From positions 248,001 to 312,000 of the forward strand of contig NZ_JAJNEC010000005.1 of the NCBI RefSeq assembly GCF_021044425.1: a stretch of DNA of 64,000 nt. Direction: 5' to 3'. This document shows, one piece after another, positions 17,879 through 25,916 of this stretch (within the stretch, counting starts at the first letter, position 1; every line of letters starts with the position of its first letter). Position numbers and translations under genes: made by a program. The stretch is from Niabella pedocola. GTDB lineage: Bacteria > Bacteroidota > Bacteroidia > Chitinophagales > Chitinophagaceae. A model generated the notes under the pieces. The model made no database searches and was not told where the DNA came from. It was given only the letters and a program-made list of their open reading frames with translations.

Positions 17879-18472
17879 ATGAAACAGGCCTTTCTTTATC
17901 TGGCAGCATGGTGTATATCCCTTGCAGCGCATGCACAGGATGCTTACAAAGACAGCATCGACCGTTTTATAACAGACTATGTAAAAAACCACCAGGTTGT
18001 TACCGGTGCGGAAAAACAATACTTCCGTTTTTTTCCTGCAGATGAACGCTACCGGGTGACGGCTCATTTTCAAAAAGAAGCGAAAAGCTACTGGTTTCCG
18101 GTGCCCACCTCCAGTGGCAAGCCCAAACAATACCGCGTTTATGGATGGCTGCTGTTTACATTGAACGGGAGCCCGCAAAAACTGGCCGTTTACCAGTCTC
18201 AATTGCTCCTGCAGAAGGAGGAATATTTCGATTATCTGTTCCTTCCCTTTAAAGACGCCACCAACGGCAAAGAGAGCTATGAAACCGGCCGCTACATTGA
18301 TCTCAAAACCACAGACATTAAAAACGATGCCGTGATTCTGGACTTTAATAAAGCCTATAACCCTTATTGCGCCTACGTTAGCACCGGTTATAGTTGTCCC
18401 TTTCCGCCGAAGGAAAATCACTTAAAAGTTGCGGTGAACGCCGGCGAAAAACAATTTGCCCGGGAACATTAA
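17879..18472 (+). CDS. Secreted DUF1684 protein
   Basis: 197 residues with a signal peptide (MKQAFLYLAAWCISLAAHAQ). The family blocks are easy to see: YWFPVPTSSGKPKQYRVYGW, FLPFKDATNGKESYETGRYIDL, DFNKAYNPYCAY and CPFPPKENHLKVAVNAGEK. DUF1684 proteins are of unknown function. It follows ctlX with a 10-bp gap, which suggests co-transcription. Its stop codon overlaps that of the convergent reductase gene: the four bases TTAA at 18469-18472 serve both strands. Confidence 0.85.
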   Translation: MKQAFLYLAAWCISLAAHAQDAYKDSIDRFITDYVKNHQVVTGAEKQYFRFFPADERYRVTAHFQKEAKSYWFPVPTSSGKPKQYRVYGWLLFTLNGSPQKLAVYQSQLLLQKEEYFDYLFLPFKDATNGKESYETGRYIDLKTTDIKNDAVILDFNKAYNPYCAYVSTGYSCPFPPKENHLKVAVNAGEKQFAREH

Positions 18473-19371
18473 GCACCGGCGGCTCCGGAAAGCGTCTGCT
18501 CCATTCCTTTGCCGAACGAGAGCGGTGTATAGTTCAGCAACTGCTGCGCCTTGGAAATATCCAGTCCGCTTTTTAACGGACGTTGTGCCAGCGCCGGCAG
18601 ATCGGCCGTGCGTACCGGTTTTAGCTGATGTGCATGAATACCTAAAAAGGCGGCCACATCCATTGCCATCTGGTAAGGCGAACGGACGTCTTTCCCGCAA
18701 AGATGAAATACACCGGTTGCTTTTTTTTCTATAATGGCGGCAATTCCCTTTGCCAGATCCGGGGCATAGGTAGGAGTACGCTCCTGGTCGTCGGTAAGCG
18801 AATAGGCTTCATTGTTCCGGAGTTTTTTTGCGATCATTGTTACAAAGCAATCCCGGCCATACAGCGGCTTCCCGTACACAAATACCGTACGTACAATTGC
18901 CCATTCGTATGCATATGCTTTTACAGCATCCTCGGCTTCCAGCTTGGTACGGCCATAATAACTGATCGGATCTGCGGGATCATCCTCCCGGTGCATACCC
19001 GTCTTTCCGTTGAAAATAAAATCGGTAGACAGGAAAATAAAAAAGCTTTTATAATCAGCTGCGTTCAGGAGCAATTGCAGGGTTCCTGCGGTGTTTATCT
19101 TATAGGCCTCCGCCTGGTTCAGCTCACAATCATCGGGCTTGCTCATGGCACCGCTATGCACTACCACATCCGGCTGCACCGCTTCAAAAACCGCATCCAG
19201 CATATACGGATCGGTAAAATCCAGCTGGATAAACCGGTACCCCGGATGCCCATCAAATGCCGACAGATCCGGCGTTCTGGAAGACGCAAAGACCTGGTGG
19301 CCGGCATCCAGTAACTGCTGCACTACATAACTCCCTACTAAACCGTTTGAACCTGTTACTAAAATTTTCAT
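18469..19371 (-). CDS. SDR-type NAD(P)-dependent reductase, RmlD/dTDP-4-dehydrorhamnose reductase-like
   Basis: 300 residues of the extended short-chain dehydrogenase family. The N-terminal NAD(P)-binding motif is TGSNGLVGSYV (GxxGxxG) and the catalytic Tyr-Lys pair is in SYYGRTKLEAE, with FIFLSTDFIFNG supplying the catalytic Thr/Ser strand. HSGAMSKPDDCELNQAEAYKIN and the C-terminal GVFHLCGKD are typical of RmlD-like reductases that make dTDP-L-rhamnose or related sugars. No rmlA, rmlB or rmlC lies nearby, so the true substrate could be another nucleotide sugar. It stands alone on the minus strand and converges with the DUF1684 gene. Confidence 0.8.
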   Translation of the reverse strand: MKILVTGSNGLVGSYVVQQLLDAGHQVFASSRTPDLSAFDGHPGYRFIQLDFTDPYMLDAVFEAVQPDVVVHSGAMSKPDDCELNQAEAYKINTAGTLQLLLNAADYKSFFIFLSTDFIFNGKTGMHREDDPADPISYYGRTKLEAEDAVKAYAYEWAIVRTVFVYGKPLYGRDCFVTMIAKKLRNNEAYSLTDDQERTPTYAPDLAKGIAAIIEKKATGVFHLCGKDVRSPYQMAMDVAAFLGIHAHQLKPVRTADLPALAQRPLKSGLDISKAQQLLNYTPLSFGKGMEQTLSGAAGA

Positions 19372-19409
19372 GGTACAATAATACCAACATAAAATGGAAA
19401 TGCGATTGG

Positions 19410-19486
19410 GATTTGAGATTTCAGATTCGAGATTTGAGATTCCAGATGTCAGATTCCAGATTTGAGATGTCAGATTTGAGATTCCA
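19410..19486. repeat. 7-bp tandem array, 11 units (GATTTGA/GATTCCA type)
   Basis: Eleven consecutive heptamers keep perfect register over 77 bp: GATTTGA, GATTTCA, GATTCGA, GATTTGA, GATTCCA, GATGTCA, GATTCCA, GATTTGA, GATGTCA, GATTTGA and GATTCCA. The first two or three bases and the last base are constant; the middle varies. The array lies upstream of the RmlD-like gene. Confidence 0.9.
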
Positions 19487-19774
19487 GCGTTTAGCTATTC
19501 GCCAGGGGTCAAATACCGGTCTTTCCCGAGACGTCTCCCGGAGGGGAGAGGTGCGGAAAGCGAAATGTTTTGACCGTTAAAATGCAACGGATTTTACAGC
19601 TCCGATAGGTGAGCAGGTCCATCCCATTCATGTGCTGATCGCATTTTGGAATATTTACACAGAAGACTGTAACACCAACTACAATCATTCATCTGTTAAA
19701 ATCCGTGTAGTCCGCAGGCCGCATATGGAACAACGGTATTGCTCCTGAAACTACCTGTCGTTCTTCCCTTAAAC

Positions 19775-19805
19775 AACAAAGCCCCGGAAATTCCGGAGCT
19801 TTGTT
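19775..19805 (-). terminator. Intrinsic terminator of rpoD
   Basis: The arms AACAAAGC (19775-19782) and GCTTTGTT (19798-19805) pair, with an inner CCGG/CCGG stem. The hairpin is 27 bp past the rpoD stop on the minus strand. Confidence 0.8.
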
Positions 19806-19831
19806 ACTTTATTCTTTTCAGCAGGTTGCGT

Positions 19832-20689
19832 TTATCCCAGGTAGGATTTCAGCGCACTGCTATACCGTGCTTTCTGCAGCCTTTTGATGGCGCGCTCCTT
19901 GATCTGGCGGATACGCTCCTTGGTGAGGTCATATTTCTGACCGATCTGCTCGATGGTGACACCGTTTTCTCCATCCAGTCCGAAATACGCATTTACAATT
20001 TCTGCCTCCCGGGGAGAAAGTGATTTCAATACTCTGCGGATCTCGTTGCGGAGGGAATCCTTCATCACGTCGTCATCCGTATCGGAGCCCCCTTCCAGCA
20101 GGTCGCCCATGGCCACATCTTCTGCTTCGTGCACAGGGGCATCCAGTGAAGTGTGCCGGGTATTACTCTGGAAGATATTATTGATCTCGGTTTCACTCAT
20201 TTCCAGCAATTCAGAAAGCTCTTCTGTAGAAGGCTCCCGCTCATGCTCCTGCTCAAATGCCATATAGGCTTTATTGGCTTTGTTATAGGTACCGATTTTA
20301 TTCTGAGGTAAACGTACCAGCCTGCCCTGCTCGGCCAACGCCTGCAGGATGGACTGACGGATCCACCAAACCGCGTAAGAAATAAATTTAAACCCCTTGG
20401 TTTCATCAAAACGCTGCGCTGCTTTGATCAGGCCAAGGTTCCCTTCGTTGATCAGATCACTAAGAGAAAGCCCCTGGTGTTGGTATTGCTTCGCCACAGA
20501 CACCACAAAACGCAGGTTCGCCTGAACCAGCTTATCCAGCGCACGCTGATCGCCCATTTTTATCTTCTGGGCCAGTGTTGTTTCCTCTTCCGGCGTGATC
20601 ATGGAAATCTTCGAAATTTCCTGAAGATATTTTTCGACCGCCTGAGAGTCACGGTTAGTAATTTGTGTAGCAATTTTTAGCTGGCGCAT
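19832..20689 (-). CDS. rpoD: Primary RNA polymerase sigma factor
   Basis: 285 residues, the short primary sigma factor of Bacteroidota, lacking the long region 1.1 and spacer of proteobacterial RpoD. Regions are clear: 1.2 (DSQAVEKYLQEISKISMITPEEE), 2.1-2.4 (LVQANLRFVVSVAKQY, LSLSDLINEGNLGLIKAAQRFDE, FISYAVWWIRQSILQAL), region 3 (PSTEELSELLEMSETEI) and 4.1-4.2 (SLSPREAEIVNAYFGLDG, TIEQIGQKYDLTKERIRQIK). In the phylum this sigma recognises TTTG/TAnnTTTG promoters, in agreement with the boxes marked in this window. It is a monocistronic gene with its own -7 box and terminator. Confidence 0.96.
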   Translation of the reverse strand: MRQLKIATQITNRDSQAVEKYLQEISKISMITPEEETTLAQKIKMGDQRALDKLVQANLRFVVSVAKQYQHQGLSLSDLINEGNLGLIKAAQRFDETKGFKFISYAVWWIRQSILQALAEQGRLVRLPQNKIGTYNKANKAYMAFEQEHEREPSTEELSELLEMSETEINNIFQSNTRHTSLDAPVHEAEDVAMGDLLEGGSDTDDDVMKDSLRNEIRRVLKSLSPREAEIVNAYFGLDGENGVTIEQIGQKYDLTKERIRQIKERAIKRLQKARYSSALKSYLG

Positions 20690-20773
20690 AATAGAATTAA
20701 ATTATAAGAACCGTCCCCCGTGAGAGGGCCGGATTTCCGATAGAACAATATTAACAGTTTTTTTAAAAACATT

Positions 20774-20781
20774 CAAAGATA
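20774..20781 (-). promoter_or_regulatory. Predicted -7 promoter box of rpoD
   Basis: The minus strand reads TATCTTTG, an exact match to TAnnTTTG, about 84 nt upstream of the rpoD start codon. This predicts a leader of roughly 80 nt. Confidence 0.5.
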
Positions 20782-20863
20782 CAACAGAAATTGCGAAAAA
20801 CCATCCGGCTCTTCGAAACTTCTCTGTAATATAACAGTTTTTTAGAAAGTTAGTTACAATTGA

Positions 20864-22150
20864 TTATGACGTTTTTTCAACAGTTTTTCCTTCCTGATAC
20901 CGGCGTTTTAATAAAACAATCATTACAATTCCTCCAATGATCATTAAAAAAGAGATCAGCTCTGCCTGGGTAATCTGCATTCCCAGGAAATTCATTTTTA
21001 CGTTCACACGGATTTTCTCAATGAAGAACCGTTCTAAACCATTCAATATCAAGTAAATGCCAAAAAGCACGCCCGGCACCTTAAACCGTTTCCGTACAGC
21101 CCAGATCAGTCCGAAGAGCATCAGCCCCATAATGATCTCATAAAGCGACGTAGGAAACACCGGTACAGGCAGGTGGTTGCAATACTTACCGGTACAACCG
21201 GCCAGCGGAACCCCGGCCTCGTTTACGTTATGTGGAAAATCATAGGCGAAAAACCAATCCGGCAGAAAACTGAGGAAACCCGGTTTGGGAAAAAATGCAT
21301 GATGCGTGGAGTTATGTGCAAAAAAGTCTGCCTGCTGTGCAACGGTTGCCTGAAATTCGCTCAGGTTTGCGGGAAGAATACCGCCGTTAGCGGTGGTTTT
21401 AAATGCCGCATTATAAATGCCCCAGTCACCGTCACCGGAAACCTGGCACCCGATACGTCCCAGTCCATAAGCCAGCATCATTACCGGTGCCATTACATCA
21501 ATAAAATGCAGGAACGGGATCTGGTGTTTGCGGGTATACCACCAAAGGGCAATGCCGGCGCAGATAAGCCCGCCATAAAAGGTAAGCCCCGACATGGAGA
21601 AAATGGACGAAGGATCCTTGAGAAAGGAATCCCAGTTTTCAAAGGTATCAAACAACTTGGCCCCCAGCAATCCGAAGATAATGGCGATCATGGTGATCTC
21701 CCCCACCCGGTCGTGCGGCCAAACCCGGATGGTACGGGTTTCAGGTGTAGCCAGTTTTTGCCGGTTTTTTTCGCGCCACTTTATAAAGGCAAACACGGCT
21801 CCTAACCCGATACCGGCCAACAGGTTTCCCTGTGAAGAAAAAATATATTCCTGAGGGTTTACCATGCTGCCCTTGGTCATAAACAATCCGAGGATCTTGT
21901 ACCCAAGTAAAAATCCAAGACCAAAGTTGGTTGCCAGTTCGGTGGTCGATGCCGGCTTTCCAACCATTACCTTTTCCTCAACCGGGCCCAGCAGTCCCTC
22001 TTTTCCCTTGCGGCGCAGCTCTTTAGCCAGCACAACGGAGCAAATGATAAATGCCAGTGCAACAAAAAAACCAAAGGAGTTTACAAAATGCAGAAAGTTC
22101 CACTCAATTCCGAAAAAATCTTTAAAAACGTAATACAGGTTTGGATACAT
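20864..22150 (-). CDS. lgt: Prolipoprotein diacylglyceryl transferase
   Basis: 428 residues with seven or more membrane helices. The Lgt signature is in the Bacteroidota form GRIGCQVSGDGDWG (231-244) instead of the enterobacterial GRIGNFINGE, and the second conserved block is FPTSLYE (332-338). The enzyme moves diacylglyceryl from phosphatidylglycerol to the lipobox Cys of prelipoproteins at the inner membrane, so it serves the lipoproteins encoded in this window. It is much longer than E. coli Lgt (291), mainly through a charged loop near residue 45-70 and an insertion of roughly 50 residues between the two signatures, which contains a pair of Cys (GCTGKYC). Single gene with its own promoter box. 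Confidence 0.93.
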   Translation of the reverse strand: MYPNLYYVFKDFFGIEWNFLHFVNSFGFFVALAFIICSVVLAKELRRKGKEGLLGPVEEKVMVGKPASTTELATNFGLGFLLGYKILGLFMTKGSMVNPQEYIFSSQGNLLAGIGLGAVFAFIKWREKNRQKLATPETRTIRVWPHDRVGEITMIAIIFGLLGAKLFDTFENWDSFLKDPSSIFSMSGLTFYGGLICAGIALWWYTRKHQIPFLHFIDVMAPVMMLAYGLGRIGCQVSGDGDWGIYNAAFKTTANGGILPANLSEFQATVAQQADFFAHNSTHHAFFPKPGFLSFLPDWFFAYDFPHNVNEAGVPLAGCTGKYCNHLPVPVFPTSLYEIIMGLMLFGLIWAVRKRFKVPGVLFGIYLILNGLERFFIEKIRVNVKMNFLGMQITQAELISFLMIIGGIVMIVLLKRRYQEGKTVEKTS

Positions 22151-22174
22151 GTGTTAAAGTTGAGCGCAATATTA

Positions 22175-22182
22175 CAAATATA
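22175..22182 (-). promoter_or_regulatory. Predicted -7 promoter box of lgt
   Basis: The minus strand reads TATATTTG (TAnnTTTG), 24 nt before the lgt start codon. Confidence 0.6.
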
Positions 22183-22255
22183 AGGCAGGTTTCAGGTTTA
22201 AACGCTTAAAGTTTTCCATTGAGGCGCTTCAGCGGCTTTCAATAGGTACAAAAGA

Positions 22256-22286
22256 AAAGGTCCTGCATGCGTCATGTAGGACCTTT
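22256..22286 (-). terminator. Intrinsic terminator of the bacilliredoxin gene
   Basis: AAAGGTCCT (22256-22264) pairs with AGGACCTTT (22278-22286); the stem continues inward through GCATG/CATGT to a 3-nt loop. It is 22 bp past the stop of the minus-strand gene. Confidence 0.85.
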
Positions 22287-22308
22287 ATAGGTTACCCTTT
22301 TTAGGGAA

Positions 22309-22725
22309 TTAATTGCAGTATTCGTCAAAAGCAGCGATCAGGTTCTGGGCGATCATTTGTGCAGAACGGCCTTCAATCTGATGACGCTCAATAAAGTGTA
22401 CCAGTTCTCCGTCTTTAAACAATGCAACCGCTGGTGAAGATGGCGGATAAGGCAGCAGGTGTTCCCGTACCTTGTTTACCGCTTCAATATCAAACCCTGC
22501 AAAACTGGTGGTAAGATGGTCCGGCTTCTTCTCGGCATTGGCTACTGCCATCAAAACTCCGGGACGCGCCGTACCAGCGGAACATCCGCATACTGAGTTA
22601 ATTACCAACAAATTGGTACCTTTTTGCGCCAGGGAGGCTTCTACGGCTTCCGAGGTGGAGAGATTTTCAAAACCGTTATCGGTTAATTCTTCCATCATCG
22701 GGATCACTATTTCCTGTGGATACAT
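22309..22725 (-). CDS. BrxA/BrxB-type bacilliredoxin (YphP/YqiW family)
   Basis: 138 residues from the ATG at 22725 (MYPQEIVIPMMEELT); 10 extra upstream residues are in frame but the -7 box and family alignment favour this start. The thioredoxin-like fold carries the CGC motif in NSVCGCSAGTARPG, and FAGFDIEAVNKVREHLLPYPPSSPA plus LVHFIERHQIEGR match the family. Bacilliredoxins remove bacillithiol from proteins after oxidative stress. The BshB1-like deacetylase gene in this same window (53976) supports bacillithiol production by the organism. Single-gene unit with promoter box and terminator. Confidence 0.9.
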   Translation of the reverse strand: MYPQEIVIPMMEELTDNGFENLSTSEAVEASLAQKGTNLLVINSVCGCSAGTARPGVLMAVANAEKKPDHLTTSFAGFDIEAVNKVREHLLPYPPSSPAVALFKDGELVHFIERHQIEGRSAQMIAQNLIAAFDEYCN

Positions 22726-22752
22726 ATTTATATAGATTTTAAAACGATAACA

Positions 22753-22760
22753 CAAAAATA
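22753..22760 (-). promoter_or_regulatory. Predicted -7 promoter box of the bacilliredoxin gene
   Basis: The minus strand reads TATTTTTG, 27 nt before the start codon at 22725. A TTG lies about 18 nt further upstream, near the expected -33 position. Confidence 0.6.
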
Positions 22761-23034
22761 GATAAAAAGTTGGTGCAATGCGACAAACGGGTTGCCACCA
22801 GCGGCGATACCCGGCAAAACAATATCCGTACCATCAAATCGGGCATATAAACAGCACATGGGAAAGGCTGCCGCGGTCCATCTGACAATGAGATGCGTTC
22901 AGTTCACGAAAATAAGACATTTTGTCAACAATAAATTATCAAAACATGACATTATTTCCTAAAAATTCGGTTGGTGTTGATTTTGATCCTTGCTCTTCAA
23001 ATCAAAATTTTAAAAATTATTAAAACGAATAGCA

Positions 23035-23481
23035 ATGACAAACGTAAAATTTAACGGAACACCTTTCGAAAGAACCTTGACCAGCCTGGTAGACGATTTT
23101 ATAACCGAGATCCCCACCATTTTCAAGGCTGAAGTAAAAAACCCTAATACCCGGGGATTTGTACCGGTAAACATTAAGGAAAAGGAAAACGAGTACCAGA
23201 TTGAAGTAGTAGCCCCCGGGTTTGAAAAAACCGATTTCAAAATCAATGTCGATCAGCAAGTCCTTTCGATTTCCGTTGATAAAGGTGAGGAAGCCACTGC
23301 CACCACCGGGAAGAATATCCGTAAAGAGTTCTGGACCCGCTCTTTCAAAAGAACCTTTACGGTTGACGACAAAGTGGATACAGATAAAATAGAGGCCAAA
23401 TATGTTAACGGTATCTTAATAGTTACTATTCAGAAAAAGGAAAATATAAAAACAGCGTCAAAGGATATAGAAGTTCTTTAG
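23035..23481 (+). CDS. Small heat shock protein, Hsp20/alpha-crystallin family
   Basis: 148 residues. A short N-terminal segment (to about 38) precedes a complete alpha-crystallin domain: VNIKEKENEYQIEVVAPGFEKTDFKINVDQQ, then FWTRSFKRTFTVDDKVD and AKYVNGILIVTIQKKE with the conserved NGIL and the IxV-like end. Such proteins form oligomers that hold unfolding proteins for refolding by DnaK/ClpB. It is a single-gene unit followed by a strong terminator. I see no CIRCE element or exact TAnnTTTG box; the 279-bp upstream region is AT-rich and may hold an alternative promoter. Confidence 0.92.
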   Translation: MTNVKFNGTPFERTLTSLVDDFITEIPTIFKAEVKNPNTRGFVPVNIKEKENEYQIEVVAPGFEKTDFKINVDQQVLSISVDKGEEATATTGKNIRKEFWTRSFKRTFTVDDKVDTDKIEAKYVNGILIVTIQKKENIKTASKDIEVL

Positions 23482-23531
23482 TGATATAAAAGCATAAAAA
23501 TTTTTCTCATAAGCAGTTAGTTTTGGTTTAG

Positions 23532-23562
23532 AGCCCGTTGTTTCTACAATGGGCTTTTTTTT
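23532..23562 (+). terminator. Intrinsic terminator of the hsp20 gene
   Basis: AGCCCGTTGT (23532-23541) pairs with ACAATGGGCT (23546-23555) with one G-T pair, a TTCT loop and a run of eight T. Confidence 0.9.
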
Positions 23563-23642
23563 ATTTCTGCCTGGAAATGAACCTTATTTCCGTTCAGTTC
23601 GTCATAATCCAGTAAATTCGCAAATCATTTTAACCGCCCGTT

Positions 23643-24938
23643 ATGATTATGCTCAAAAAAATAATATTTTTTACAGCATTTGTGCTTTCTGTATTCGGAG
23701 CGCTCAATGCCCAGGTTACAAATGACTCGGTAAATCTTCCGTCGATCAATACCAATATTTACCGTCATGCAGACACCGCTTTAAGAATCATTAACCTGAA
23801 CCCTTTTTTTTCCCTGCATGTAGACTCCAGTCTTTCTTATAAGCTTCAAATTAATAAACCGGTTAAAAGTTATTATTGGTTCCTTAAGGACGCCCCTACC
23901 GGCCTGAGGATCGATAAAGACAACGGCACCCTTTTCTTCAAAGCCAATAAATCATTATTTATGGCGGGACGGCTGAAATATGATACCAAATACCCGGTAC
24001 AGATCGGCGTGCAGAACCTTTCGGATCCCAATGACCGCGTAGATACTTCATTTACCATTTCTTTTTACAGTACGGATATTATTTTTCCCCGTGTAAAACC
24101 ATCTGTGGTAAGCCCGGTATATGTAGAAGAAGGAAATAAGCTGGCCTTCAATATTCTTTGCGACAACGGGAACTTCTCAATTGAGCGGCTCCTCGTATCC
24201 AGCAATATTTCCATCGGAAACTTTAAGCTGCCCAAAACCTGCGACGATACATTTGAGTGGATGCCGGGCTATGATTTTGTAAATGAGAAAGACTCCGGCC
24301 AGGTGAAGATCGTGAACCTGATGTTTATCGGTACTACCCAGTTCAACTTCACCGACACTGCCCGCGTACGGGTAGTGGTGCGGAATGCGCTTAACTTTGA
24401 TATCGCCACCAGGGAATACAATGATGCTGCCGAAAACATGAACCGCTGGTTGCTGCGGTATAAATATACCTTCCTGCAACTGGATAAAAAGCTGAAGAAT
24501 ACCAAGAGCTGGAGATCGGGGTTTGACATTACCACGGCCACTACCACCTTAACCGGAACCGTACTGGCTACTACCGCAGATCCCAAAAATGATAAGGACA
24601 AGGGAAAGGCCAATACGGGTAAAATTCTCCCCAGTATCGGTGTGGTCGCCCTGCCGGTAAAAGAAGCCGCAGCCCCCGTAAAAAATGTGGAGCAGAACCA
24701 GGCCACGCTACTCCGGGCCAATATCAAACGCCTGGAATATGTGCTCTTTGATAATAAACTATCCAGCGACCGCGATCCGAATATTACCACCAAAACCGAA
24801 ACCCTGAAAAAAGAGTTGCGGCAAAGTCAGACCCAGCTGGCAGAAGTACCTACTGAAATAGCGGAGACCATGTCGGAGGAGCAGATCAATAAATACTTTG
24901 ACAGTCCGCGGGTACAACGTAAATACCGTTTAAAATAA
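23643..24938 (+). CDS. Uncharacterised secreted protein with Ig/cadherin-like region
   Basis: 431 residues with a signal peptide (IMLKKIIFFTAFVLSVFGALNAQ); an ATG at 23649 is an equally possible start. Residues about 50-240 look like two beta-sandwich domains of the putative-Ig/cadherin type (APTGLRIDKDNGTLFF, then FEWMPGYDFVNEKDSG), similar to domains that bracket peptide or sugar ligands. The C-terminal 180 residues are helical and low in hydrophobic residues, with a Thr/Ala-rich linker (about 300-315) and a terminal EEQINKYFDSPRVQRKYRLK. I do not recognise a family of known function. It is a single gene between hsp20 and the 115-residue protein. Confidence 0.7.
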   Translation: MIMLKKIIFFTAFVLSVFGALNAQVTNDSVNLPSINTNIYRHADTALRIINLNPFFSLHVDSSLSYKLQINKPVKSYYWFLKDAPTGLRIDKDNGTLFFKANKSLFMAGRLKYDTKYPVQIGVQNLSDPNDRVDTSFTISFYSTDIIFPRVKPSVVSPVYVEEGNKLAFNILCDNGNFSIERLLVSSNISIGNFKLPKTCDDTFEWMPGYDFVNEKDSGQVKIVNLMFIGTTQFNFTDTARVRVVVRNALNFDIATREYNDAAENMNRWLLRYKYTFLQLDKKLKNTKSWRSGFDITTATTTLTGTVLATTADPKNDKDKGKANTGKILPSIGVVALPVKEAAAPVKNVEQNQATLLRANIKRLEYVLFDNKLSSDRDPNITTKTETLKKELRQSQTQLAEVPTEIAETMSEEQINKYFDSPRVQRKYRLK

Positions 24939-25143
24939 TCGTTTCCCAAATCCCTTGCGCGGTATGCCTTCCAAACGCTGCATGCTGCAGGTATACCAAC
25001 AATTCCGGATAAGCGTTGTTTGTTCAACCAGCTATGTTTTCTAATTGGATTTTTTGTTAAAACAATACGTCCCGTCATTTTTGGCGCAGTTTCTGTTTTT
25101 ATTGAATTGATATTTCAATTTCCTGTATCCAAATTATTGTCTT

Positions 25144-25491
25144 ATGGAACAAAAAACAGAAATGACCACCCTTACAAGGGTATTGGAAAAATTAAAGGAA
25201 CGTGGCGTTGACCAGGAGATTACGATGAACGACCAAAAACAAATGGTTTCGGAAAAACACCAGCGGGTTTACCAGCCGGAAGATCTGCTGATCATCCGTA
25301 CTTTCCGTTTTGAGGACGAATCGGATCCGGATAATAATACCGTGTTGTATGTAACCCAGGATCAGCAGGGCGTTCGGGCTTTTATCCTGGATATCTACGG
25401 TCCGTACAGCAATCATGAAGGACCCGAATTTGATGATTTTATTAAAAAGATCCCGATGGCAGAACGGGAAGACCAGGAATTGTTTGAATAA
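25144..25491 (+). CDS. Small conserved Bacteroidota protein (often labelled PRPP synthetase-like)
   Basis: 115 acidic residues without signal peptide. The pattern MTTLTRVLEKLKERGVDQEI, followed by YQPEDLLIIRTFRFEDESDPDNNTVLYV and GVRAFILDIYGPYS, matches a small Bacteroidota family that databases often name phosphoribosylpyrophosphate synthetase. The protein is far too short for that enzyme (about 310 residues) and has no PRPP-binding motif, so the name should not be trusted. Function unknown; probably cytoplasmic. It stands alone. Confidence 0.8.
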   Translation: MEQKTEMTTLTRVLEKLKERGVDQEITMNDQKQMVSEKHQRVYQPEDLLIIRTFRFEDESDPDNNTVLYVTQDQQGVRAFILDIYGPYSNHEGPEFDDFIKKIPMAEREDQELFE

Positions 25492-25916
25492 AAAACAAGC
25501 TCCTTTTACATGCGCTAACGGCTGTCTTTAAAGCCCCCTTACAAACATTTTACATTCGTTACCCAACAGGAAGGAAAGGTGCAGTGCACCGGTTACAGTA
25601 CCCGATCGGAGACGGGCCCGGTGTATGAACTTCCGGCGTGCTGCACCTTTACCCTTGTCTGAACCTGTTTACGTTTTCCGGTTGAATTATATTGCCTCAG
25701 ATGACCGCTGATGCAATCACAGCCGCATACAAACGAAGTTGCACACCCTGTTTAAAATGCAGACCAATCAACGGTAACGAAGCCCAATTAAATTATCCAA
25801 ACACGTGAGCTGATCAGGTGTAGTTATGCCTTCAGCGCTTTTCTGCGGGAACGCACCGTCTGACTCCCTACCAGCCTTCAAGCGACACGAGGGGAAGAAG
25901 CCTTAGAATAGCTTTT
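25492..25916. other. 425-bp non-coding stretch with one long inverted repeat
   Basis: No gene was recognised. A perfect 10-bp inverted repeat, AAAGGTGCAG (25575-25584) and CTGCACCTTT (25641-25650), encloses 56 nt that contain the overlapping short palindrome GGTGCA-G-TGCACC. It could be a terminator for the gene ending at 25491 or a structured RNA; neither is certain. Confidence 0.4.

Larger units (their letters stand above)
19372..19831. other. 460-bp intergenic region with a heptad array and rpoD terminator
   Basis: The region holds the 11-unit heptad array at 19410-19486 and the rpoD terminator at 19775-19805. Between them (19487-19774) I found no recognisable gene, RNA or repeat. Confidence 0.6.

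Noticed and set aside
17759..18421. A long minus-strand frame over ctlX and the DUF1684 gene
   Set aside because: It is antisense to two well-supported genes and has no recognisable motif or signal.
18703..19314. A long plus-strand frame opposite the RmlD-like gene
   Set aside because: Antisense to a gene with clear SDR motifs; composition is typical of a shadow frame.
19410..19486. CRISPR or tRNA-like interpretation of the heptad array
   Set aside because: Units are 7 bp with no spacers, so it is not a CRISPR array, and there is no cloverleaf or tRNA signal.
21173..21805. A 210-codon plus-strand frame across lgt
   Set aside because: Antisense to lgt, no domains, high in basic residues as in shadow frames.
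22756..23034. CIRCE-type heat shock operator upstream of hsp20
   Set aside because: No TTAGCACTC inverted repeat or similar could be found in the 279-bp gap.
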